Below, one piece after another: positions 50,501 through 62,500 of a DNA stretch of 64,000 nucleotides. A model generated the notes under the pieces. It did not search any database. It had not been told where the DNA came from and saw only the letters and a program-made list of their open reading frames with translations. Source of the stretch: Tubiluchus corallicola. Its lineage: Eukaryota > Priapulida > Priapulimorpha > Priapulimorphida > Tubiluchidae. Every line of letters begins with the position of its first letter. The first letter of the stretch is position 1. Made by a program: the position numbers and the translations under genes. The stretch is from assembly GCA_030141605.1 (NCBI GenBank), contig JAQGDQ010000012.1:824359-888358 (forward strand), given 5' to 3'.

Positions 50501-53500
50501 ATGTTATTTTATAAAAATACAAGCAATTTTTATCTAAGCAAGTTGAGCTGTTGTATGCAGTGATAATCTATATACAATTTTTTATATGAAGCATTCTACG
50601 CCAGAATAAGTACATATATGTAAATCTTGGTTGTAAACAGTTGTAAATCTTACACATGCGCAATAGTAAATGTTACAAGTTCCATTCTTGTTGTGCCAAC
50701 CATGTACCTGTAGTCTTTTTTACTACAGACACTCGATGTGGTTTAATCTGTATGGCTGCCAAATCCACATACAAACGAAGAGCTTTAGCTAGTCTACCAG
50801 GGTCTGGTAATACATGGATGAGAAACATTATCGAACTGATGACTGGAGCATTTACAGGATCTGGATACAATGATGAAACATTATACAATTCAGGTATGTG
50901 GATTCATGAGGGTCCAGATGTTATACGGAATTATTACATAGTTGGTCGATAGGTTTCAAAAATATCTATGTCAAAAGTTTCACAGACTATTAATGATAGA
51001 GAAACTATGTTTGCAGAATTGATTTTTTCTGGTTTAGTTAAATGGTTTAAGTAGAAAATTTCATTAGCAGTAGGTAAACATTACTAACTAAACAAATGGA
51101 TAAAGTATACTTTTCAATTGTTAAACCGTACTGGACTGTTGTTGTGCTGTACATTATAGGAAGTGAATTACAAGTGTTACCAATTATATATATATATATA
51201 TATTTCAAAATTTTTGTTTTAATCTAGTCATAAGTGTTCAGTCAATACGCAGAAGACAACAACATAAGCAGTTAACAAATGAATAAAGTACACTTTTTTA
51301 ATTGTTAAACTGCACTGGACTGTTGTGCTGTACAATATTGGAAGTGAATTACAAGTGTTACCAATTATATATATATATATATATATATAAGTATCATTTG
51401 CAATAGAACTGAAATGCTGACTGTTCAAAAGTTTTGTTTTAATCTAGTCACAAGTGTTCAGTCAATACGCAGAAGCCCATAAATAGCTCAAATACTTCGA
51501 GCATTTCACACAATTTCGCAAATTTTGTGAACAGTCTTCAACTTTTTCTTTGTCACAGGTTTTTTGGGTGAACGAGAAAATCCAACTGGAACTACGATCA
51601 TTGTCAAGACACATATGGTCAAATACGCAATTCAACTGTACAACAAGAATGGTGCTATACTACTGATACGCAATCCTTACCATGCAACAATGTCTGACTA
51701 TAAACGACGTTATTCTGAAGATGGCAATTTGAAAAGCAACGATCACATGGCAGAGTGGTCTGAAGAAATTTTTTTGACTGAAGGTGCAGAAATCTCATTA
51801 TATGAAATTTAGTATTTCATAACAATTATCTTACTTACAATAAGTATACAGTCAAAAATTCTTTATTAAGTAATTACATTGTATGGTAATTAATAATTAA
51901 ACTAATTTATTGCAAGAAAATTCTTGCTCTGAGTTTTAAAAATGCATAACTGAATAACACGAAAAAGATTAAGTCAAGCTTTAGAACATAGTAGTTGTCA
52001 TTGTACAATGACGACTTCTTGAACATTAATTCCAAAATTTTGCTCTTTGCAGCATTTCAGGAATATGCTGAAAATCATGCAGAATGGTGGCACACCATCA
52101 ATTCCCTGTTTCTCCAGAAAATCAAACCACTTTTGGTTGTTCACTATGAGCACCTGCAGATGGACTTAACAGGTGAGGTGACTAGGATTGCAAATTTCTT
52201 TGGAGAAAATGTTGCAGCTGAGCAAATCAAGTGTGCAATAGAACACAACCGGGGACAATTCAAGAGGAGTGGCGTAAAGCAAAACAAAATCGATCCTTTC
52301 ACAGATGAGCAAAAAAACACAACTAATTACTATATCAGCGAAATCTCGAAAATGTTGACTGAAGAGGGACATCCTGATATACCAAAAGACTACTGGTTAT
52401 ATAATGATTCAAAATTGAACATCCGTTTAATGAATGAAACCAAAGATATATAGTGTTCAATGTTTGTGATTTGCTCCTCTCAACGATGTTACTTAAAGAC
52501 TATCATACAAATACAATTACTTGTACTTTGGTGTTACCAAGTTTTTTAGTGCTTATTAGAACCACTAGAGCTGAAGCTAGGTCAACTGTAAAGTACAGAT
52601 CATTCTAAACTGCTTTTGTACTTGTATTTCTAAGTAAATCTCCATAAAAAGTTGGTATATTATTATTTATAAAGTTAATTTCATCTTGGCATAATCATGA
52701 TTGAAAATATAGAATTTGTTTATGTATTTTTCTCTACTATTGCTTTACAATTTATATGCTAGTAAGCTAGTATAAGGTATTAAGATCAGTAACTACTGTA
52801 AAAGAACAGTTTATTAGTCAAATTTGACAGACTTTATATACCACTAAAATAATCGAGTGTCATTTTTCATAAACCACCAATACCATTCTTTTCTTCCCAT
52901 TACATAATATAAAAAAAGAAGAGCAGCACTCGACACACGTAATTTTATGGTTAGTCACTTGACAACTTTAGCAATGGCACAACATGACATTTTGATGATC
53001 TTGCTTTCAACTTTTATAGTTCCACTGTCACAGCTTAATTTATTTATTAAGATTGTTTGTGAGAATAGCATGTTTGCCATTTCCTCCTTGTGTTTTGTGA
53101 TCTATTTATACATTTTACTGTTACAGAGAATTGGGCATCTATTTGCACCAATGTCGAACTTTTTATTATGAATAAAAACCAATAAATACCTGTTGGGAGA
53201 GATGGTCAAAACTGTTCAGCATACTTTCTTCTGGCATATCTTCTGTATCACTACAAAACATTAGGTTTTTACTTGCAAAATAAGATACAGAGATAAAGGT
53301 AAAACAGAAACAGTTGGTAGCTTTGTACAGTATTGTTGCCTTACACTTTATTCAAAAATTATCACAATTTAAGCCACTATATGACTGCTAGATAATACAA
53401 TAACACATTTCGTTTTATTACTAGCTTAGAGATGATTCAGACTGTGGAAGCTTGATTCCAGGCACAACTATTTCATAAACTTGCACGCAAAAAACACCCT

Positions 53501-56500
53501 AGCCAACAGCTCCAACACTTGTGACATTAATGGTTAGAAGTAAAAGAATTTAATATCAATTCAGCTTTTTAATTTGCGATATTGCAATTCTAGAAAGACC
53601 TTTTAGATGTGCAGTGTGAGTGTAAAGGTTCAGTATTAGTTTAAAAAAACACTTTTATTTTTCAAACGAAAATAATCTTTGAAAAAGTATTAGTTGATTT
53701 GGCAAGGCATGTTGATTCCGAAATGCTCTAATAATAACATATTTGCAAACACATTCAACAGGGCATTCTAGCAGTCTTGAGGATTTAAAACTAATTTATT
53801 CCAAGTAAACACAAAATCTGTCTTAAGATGCCACGTAGTTTGTATGGAATAATTAATTCACACAGGATTTCCTGCTTATAATTAATGACGCACATAAATG
53901 CAAAATCACACATAAGAATGACAATGCAAAATCTTATTAAAAATCATAGTGCAGAGTTCCACTGAAAAATTACGTGGATATTCTGGATACTTTAAATTCT
54001 GTTAGAATATGTTAGCAGCTAGATCAACAGCAACATTTTTAACATTTCACTTAATCACTCTCTTTCTTAAGGTTTATAAACAGGTGTACTTACACCGGGT
54101 ACTTTTAAACATACCTATCTGATATGTTTGCTTCACTAATGTCATCATCACCATCATTGCTCATAACAACCACGACAGTTTTTGTTTTGGATACCTGCTT
54201 CTTAATCTGGTTTCTGAAGCCTGACTTTTTGTCTCTCTTCTGCACGCCTTTCTTTCGCCCGTCAGCAGTGGCAACAGCATGGTTTCCCTGCACAGGCTTC
54301 TTACGGTCATTACTTTGCTTTTTAGTTTCAGTCTTGTTCTTCACCAACTCAGTGGTTAAAGATTGTTTGTACTGTTTTTTATCATAAGTAATTTTACTAA
54401 TATCATTTTTACTGTTATCTCCTCCACCCTGGCATATAACTGGATGAGTCTGTTCATACACATCATCTAGTACAGCAATCATTTTCTTTTTAGGCAAGCG
54501 TCGGATGCCCAAATCTGTAACACGTTTCTAAAAAATATGACACTTGTCAGTTAGGCATCTAAATTAAGAAACAGATGAACGGTTAGAAATTAATTGCAGT
54601 TTACCTTAATAAGTGATAACATTTTTTCAATTAATTATCAGTGTCGCAAAAAACATTACTGCTAACACCTGTGGTATATGGCTTAAAGAAAATACTTTAT
54701 TAATGTCAGATAATTTTCATTACTTACTTTCAGTTCTGGTGTGATCATATTGGCAAAGTCCGGCTTTGGAGTAACTTTATCAGAGATGATGAAACTAGAA
54801 TTTTTACAAAGATCGCCAGGTGTTTTCACTATAGCAGCTGTCCTTCCCTGTTACAAAGCAAATAGCTCAGAGAACACTTTTGCAACACAGTATGGTCTAG
54901 CACTCAGCTTACCAAACAAATACTTTAAATTATTAATACTTATGCATCAGCATCTGAACATCATTTTTAAACATAAAATTTTACACTTATATCAAAGAGA
55001 AACATCATCAATATAAATGTTTTTAACACGTCAGTTTCTTAATATGATCAGGAAATGTGCTAACATAAATGGTGAAAAATAAAAACCTTTAACTTACATT
55101 ATTATTACTACTTACATGAACTGCCTCAGGTGGAACAAATTCATTTGAGGAAACTTGTTCTGAAATCATCTCATAGAAACAGCCATCAGACATGTCCCAT
55201 AAGGAGGAATTATTTCTTTCATGTGTCTCGGAGACACCGCGGGGCTGCTGCTGTGAGCAGAATGGCAACCCAATCGCTCCATGGCTGTCAACAACTCCAT
55301 CAACTGTTGAGGTGTGACGGGCAGTCACAGTATTATTAGCGACTTCGTTATCATCACTATCAATAATTTCAATTACAGACACATCTTCTGCTTCGTTATC
55401 AATATTTTCATGTACGAGGATGTGTTTCAGTTCTGCAAAGTCACCTTCAATAACGCTCTTGTTACAATCAGTTGTCATCTTGTGACCAAAACTATCACAT
55501 TCGCTAGAAAATGGTACAGCTGTAGTTTCTAGCTCCCATTTTGCTCTTTTTACACATTGAGGCGAGAATGATGCTGACATTATTTTGCGTTTTGAAGTCT
55601 GGTGCTTTTGGAAGGCATCTGTGTCATTAACCAATGTTTTATCAAATGAGTCAGAAACAGAAGAATCTAATAACAACTTTTCACATAGTCTTTTTGAATT
55701 TGACAACTTTGCAGAAGATTCAGCAGTGCTTGTTGGAGTAAGCATAATGTTATCTCTTAGCTTGGTTTCAGGGTTATTAGTTACTGGAGAAACACCATCT
55801 GTTGTTCTTGTATCATCCTCAACTATTCTAATTTCTGCATTCATACTTTTTTCACAAATGCCATCTGAATGTTTTAAAAGGTTGCCCAGTTCTTTACAAC
55901 TATCAAACAAGTTATGCTTTTCAGTAAAAAGTTGCCGACAATGAAAAGGTAACCTTGACCAACTTTCCTCCATTTTGTCAAACTGCGGACTGTGAGAATC
56001 AAACAAATCTGGCGTTGTGTCACCATCTACAGAAAGGCACTTAGAAGCAGGTGTGTCAACATTGTTGAAATCATGCACGCTTAAATCTGGCAACTCCCAC
56101 TGATCAATTATGGTACTATCAACCGCTTTCATTGTGGAGTCTGAATCATTTCCACAAGCTGTTTCTACAATTTCTGTATTGCTGTGAAAATTTAAATTAG
56201 GACGAAGTTCAGCTAAAACTTTAACACTATTGACACTAGAAGGAGAATCACATCGCGAGGACACTGATTTAGATAGTAAAACCTCTTCAGATGTTTCACT
56301 AATTGTGGCACTAGAGTTGACACAGCCTTGAGGCTTCTGCACATTAGACAGACAAAAGTTTTCAAGTGCTTGCTTACAACAGTCATCTTTAACCATATTA
56401 TTTACTAATGGCCCCATGTCACAAAAACCATTTTTGTTCAGTTCCAGGTTGGTATCATTTAAAAGCACTTCGCAAAAGTTCTCATCTGGCGTACAGATCT

Positions 56501-59500
56501 GTGAAAACGGCACATTAGGACACGACAAAGGCAATACCCCATTTGAAATATCATCTTTAACTACTTCTGCACTTTGCTCCATTGCTTCGCCTTTTTTTAA
56601 GAAAATCGCAATATCCTTGCTAAAATTTTCTTGTAAATTTGACTCAGCAATCGGAGATATGCATTTATTGACACAAAAGCTCTTTTCACCATCAGTTTCA
56701 CCCATAGGCTCAGGTAAAACACTTTGTATTGATCTGTTTTCCAAGTTGTAGCTTTTACCTACTTGTATGCCATCACCACCACCACCATCATCATCATCAC
56801 CATCGTCACTTAACAGATTTGCCAGGATATCTTGAGTAGCAATTGGCAAAGACGAATGAGAGTCTTTTAACTCTTTGTTGCAATTTTCAACGAGTTCAGT
56901 CAGTCCATATCTAAAACCAGTGTAAATAAGAACAATATAGTTTTAATCATCTACTACTTACTACTTGTGCCTCAATTTCTAGGGTAACAGGGACATTAGC
57001 CAAGCTAATCTCCAGAAAAAACTTGAAACACGAACGTAGAGTTTTGTTTTACTCCTGTATACAAACCTGGACGCAAATAAGTAGAACTAATTGTTAAAAA
57101 GTTTTTTCAAAGATCCAATCATCTGATCTAATACAGTACAGATTCACAGACCAATTTTGTAGTAAATGTACAGACCTTTGAGCAAGCTGTAAAAATGCAG
57201 ATTGGTCACACTGCCCTGCATCTATTTTTCCTGTATAGAGATACTTTAACATAGATAACACAACATCCTCATTATAAATTTCCCAATTAATGTTCTTGCT
57301 GGACTCAAATTCCTAGAAACAAAATAAAGAAAAAGGTTAAAAAAGTTAATAACTTGCGTACAAACTTGGTTTGTGCACATGACTTACCTAAAAATAAAAG
57401 TATACTGTCCTAAGCTTTGACTTAGTGAAGCAGAAATATAATGTCCATTAAATTCAGTATATATAACAGCTTTTGCTCTCACAAGCCTCATCAAGTGAAA
57501 GCAGCAAATATGAAAGCTTGCCTTTTAACTTTGTGTATTTGCTGTTTTTACACTAATGAAGTCTGTTAGAGTAAAAGCTCCTACAACAAAACATTTTAAT
57601 TATGATTTACTTATTTAATCTCAATGTGCTAAACTTAACTGATTACTGCAAATCTTGTTACCACTATGATCTTACTGCCGTTGACACATTGTACAAAGAC
57701 GAGGGATGTATATCATTTAATATATTACATCAAATAATAAAGTAGGTGCAAAATAAAAAGAATCAAATGAATCCTAGTAAATGGAACACGATCAAACCAC
57801 CTGTTTAAAAAATTAAACAATATATGATATAAACGCATTTCAAAAACTGAATAGACTGCATACCTTGTATAACATACGACATCTAGCTGCAAATACAAAT
57901 CTATGTGCGGGAATCTTGCTTTGCTTTGTACTTATGATGACATCACTTGCGATCTCGCTTGCAACCATTTTCCCAAAGTCGTCCAATACTGACATAGCAT
58001 TACATGGCTGAAAAATTACTTAGAAAGTAATTTCATATTCTCAAAAGTAATAGTTTACATATTTATTAATTTTCACAGAAATCCATTTGAATCTGTCGTT
58101 ACCCCTAATCGCATCTTACAGAGTAATTATAATTGATTTTAAAACAATACAATCAGTCTTAAAAAGCCAATTTTAAAGTATTTATTTTCAAACTGCTTGA
58201 AAATAGCTATACTATACATGTGGCTATTTATCAATAGGAGCCAAATTTAAAAATAAATTTTAAATTGCTTAACCAGGCACATTAAGCAAATTCTTCATTA
58301 AAATAAGCTGCATGGCTTCCTGCATGCTAAATTGTTCAGTTTTACTAGTATTTAGAGCAAATATCAAACCCATCAAAAGCCATTCAACTTTTAGAAGAAC
58401 AATTCACACTATAGAATGTTTGTTAATGTAAGAAATGAATTTTAACATGAATATCAAAATTTACATTTTATTTTGCAGCAATTTGACAACGAGTAGCTCA
58501 CAGTGATCAATAAAAGTGATTCTGTAAAAGAAAGCTCTTGCACATAATTTAAGTTGTAATATTTTTTACGGTTTGGTTGCTGTTACCCAAACTACTTTCA
58601 CACTGTTCGTCCAACCCAACCACTTCACCATTGTGCTAATGAGCCCATTATAAGGCATTCCTCACCACTGTTTGGCGGGCTTGTTAGTTTGAAGTTTTAT
58701 TTTTATCACTACACCAATACAATAGTTTTAGTCGCTGTACAAACAATGACTTCACTTTTACTCTGATAATTTGCTTGATATAGAAATACCAATACTATTA
58801 TTCAATGCTGCAGACCTCAAATGGAACATCTAGTATATAAAGCAAGCACACAATTAAATGAGCAGTCTAATCACACGTCAATAAAGTTATATGCAAGTCA
58901 TTACCTGTTCTAATTCCACATATCCAGCAAGGGTATCTTCCAGTTCTAACAATGTTGCAGCAGGTGGTGCAGGATGATGCTGTGATAAACAAGGATCATA
59001 GAGCTGACTGGCATGATTTTCCTGAGAAATCTTGGTTTCTCCTTTTTGCTTCACATCAACCTAAAAGCACCCAACAAGTGTAAAATAGAGACTAAAAACT
59101 AAAACATAACATAAGTGCAGGCCGTTGTGTTACCTTGCATAGGCATGACTATAGTGCTCAGGACAGAAAGTAACATTATTGTTATCTAGCCAACAGTTAC
59201 ATTTGATTTTTGGTTAAATGTTAGAGCGTGAGTGAAAAATTACACATGTAAAATATACTTGGACAACCTTTCTACAATAATCAAAACACATCTATCATGA
59301 TGAATACTACCACTGTTTTGAAGTCTTTTATTGGGATCATATGAAAACACTTCATTCACACAAGAAAAGGCATACAGATATTCAATTTCATTATGATTTA
59401 TATCACCAAAGTTATGAATGTTAAAGCAAAAGCCAAATCTGTCCACCAGCTTTTGCCATTTTTTTTCAAATATTCGTTGGTGGACATATGGATGACATAA

Positions 59501-62500
59501 AATTCTTTTGCATTTTTAAACAAAGGCATTTTATATATTATGTAGGAATTTTCGTATTTTTAAACAAGACATTTTATGTGTGTATATCATACGGTAATTT
59601 CATTATTTTAAGAGTATACTAAAACACAACGAATGTTGTTTGACAGTTGGTTTTTATTTCAAGGTTAACAACTAGCCTATAAGAACGACATAATTTACGA
59701 TTAATCCATAGGCACAGTGAAAATTATCAAATAAAAATCAAAGCTACGCAATGACTTTCTCTGTAAAGGTTCTTCTTACATGGTCATTTGCAATACACAC
59801 AGACTTATTCCATCCATAAATTTCAGAAAATCGTCGTAACTTGCTTCCCGTTTCTATTTTACAAGGTGAAACTGGAGGCACCAAGGCTGAGACATAGTAA
59901 GAACTTCGATCATCATGTATTGATTCATCGCCACTGGCAGAACACAGATTCCATAAAGTAACATCCTACAAGTAATATCACAAATTTTTATTATCAATTT
60001 GATACATTCACTAGCCCATGTTTACAACTTTGCATTAACTCATATCTATAAACAATTGATAATTGGACAAATGTCTGACACTATTACCAAGAACTCTTTA
60101 TTTATTGGTAAAGTACAACTAAAATAGAACAAACTCCTACTGTTGGTAGTTATTGGATAATGACAACTGTGTAACACTAAAAATTTAAAACTTAAAACTT
60201 CAAATTTCAACAACATTGTCGATTTCGAGTTAAATTATGCAACATTTTTCAATTTTTGGAAATCACCTATGCAATCGTCAAAAAAGTTAGGTAGCTCTTA
60301 TTTTGATTATCATTACAAAACAGAATAACTATATCTACATAATATCACAGAAAAAAAAATCAGCAATTAATAAAACGTCACCAGTTTAGCCAAGCATGGT
60401 ATCAAATCTGCGCCAACCCCAAATATCTACTAAAAACAAAAATAAACATAGCACTCAACCAGCCAGCACATCTAAATTCATTTATTTGCAGTTGACTAAA
60501 ACATAAATAAAAAATCAGAGAAGCCATTACATTCTCCCTATTCTCGTCTTGAGCGTACTTGACAGCTAACTTGCTTGGTGGAAATTTGAGACAACTCTCC
60601 TCCTGATACAATGCCTCTAATATACTCAACTCTTCTTTGCTCTAGAAAAAATAAAATGTTACAAATAAAATGATCCACTAATGAAATATCCATAAGATTA
60701 CTCTGTGTAGCCAGTTCCCAAATACAGTCTGAGTACTTAGATGTAAAAATTTTCATGTAAGCAACCAACTGGATAGATGGTGAAAACTCGAAATTAAACA
60801 ATTACTCCCTAGATGTAATTATAAGAAGTCATGCATTAATTAAGACATCTTGCTACCATTGCAGGGAATAATACATAAAAATCACAACATCATGCAGTAG
60901 ACCATCAGGTTGCATGATCTCACCATCCAACTGTGAATGCCAGTGCAATTTCACAACTTTTAGCAATGTTCAGCATTTTAATGAAAAAAGTACAACATAA
61001 ACAGTGCATAAATAAAATTTATTTGTCAACTGGATCAATAATATACTTCAATCATAATTTTTTACTATATAATTCCAAGCATGTCACATGTAAATAAATA
61101 AGTAAAGCAACCTCACAATATAGACAATATAGTCAATAATGCAATAAAGTTAATAAAGGTTACTACTAGCAAATACCTGGCGCATATTATTTGCTATTTT
61201 TTCCTGTAACATGCGATTTGTTTCCTCAATTGTTCTCTGTAGTAATAAGGGAACAACATCTGCAGCAGCTTTCTTGCCTCTGCGTTTGCGTCCATTAGTT
61301 TTTCTACCTGCACCAAATGGCAGCAAATGGCTGTCACTAGATGTGCATTCTGAAGCTGAAGCCGACAATGCCATAGCCATTTGAATTTGTAGCATCTCAT
61401 CTACTGCACTGCAAAATAAGCATGAAAATATTGTTATAAATGCTTTGAAATTATAAAACACAAAATCTTAATTCTTAATTTTTGTACTGTAGTAATGAAA
61501 TAGGCTAAATTTAAAAGATTCTCACTACTGCCACTTGATCTACTACTAACGTACGTGTATAACCATCAGTGATGCGCATTGACTCACATGGCTGGTAGTA
61601 CTGCTCAACTCAACATAACTCATTAACTGTAATTCACACTGCAAGTGCCCTGACCTATCACAATTTTTTAATAATTGAACAAAATAGTGTATTGAAACAG
61701 AAAACATTAAAGTGCTGCACAAACAAATTACAAAACAAAATCTTTTTTACTTTTTCATCGGAAAAGATTTTATCCAAAAAAAGCAAAAAGCAAAATCACA
61801 ATTTGTGCTTTATAAAATGGCAGCAAATGAAGCAGTAACTAAAAACTAAAAGTCATCAGTGATTGATAACATGAGAACTTTTTTATATAGATTACCCCAA
61901 ACAAGGCCAATGATAAGTCAAGGTACATGGCTTATAGCAGAGAGATGAAAATATGATACATGTCCACAGAAATACCATTCACATAACTAATTTGCTAGTG
62001 GTAGCATGTATCCATTGACAAATTGATTTATAAACAACTGTTCTGCATCTAGGAATGTCTAGTGTAAGATTAAATGCTATGTGCAAACTGTCGGCACTTC
62101 AGAACCAGTGACAAGAGAGTCTGAGAGGACCTTACATGGAAGTAGCGGTAAATAAGGCTTAATACAGCAACTGATGTTCGAATAGCAAAGGCTGCAATCG
62201 TCACTCCAAATTAGAAACAGTCAGACAGGCGACAGGATTTTGCAATTCATCAAGAAGCTGAGGCACCAGCCCAGATGTGACAGCAGTATTCCATGTTTGT
62301 AAAAACACTTATTCAATGTGTTCTTAAAATATCACAACATTTGACGAGAACCATCATCTATGAACTTGTCATCAGACTGCAGTTCATCAATGCAAAGTAC
62401 ATGCTGTTAATCCATTAATCACAACTTCATTGTTTGGTATATCTGTTATGTGAACACATCAATATTTTTATTATAACACAGAGCCTGATGATAAACAAGG

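Larger units (their letters stand above)
38542..53189 (-). other. SLX4 intron 13 (14.6 kb) with a nested gene
   Basis: Donor CAACAG|GTATTT after 53190, acceptor TTTCAG|ACGTCG before 38541, phase 0 on both sides. It holds element B, a dispersed repeat, a 132-bp tandem duplication and the whole WSCD-like gene on the opposite strand. The stretch 38542-39935 is AT-rich with nothing recognised. Confidence 0.85.

Noticed and set aside
60538-60801. 87-codon minus-strand frame overlapping SLX4 exon 5
   Set aside because: The alternative frame (60531-60641) joins both neighbouring SLX4 exons in phase; this one does not.
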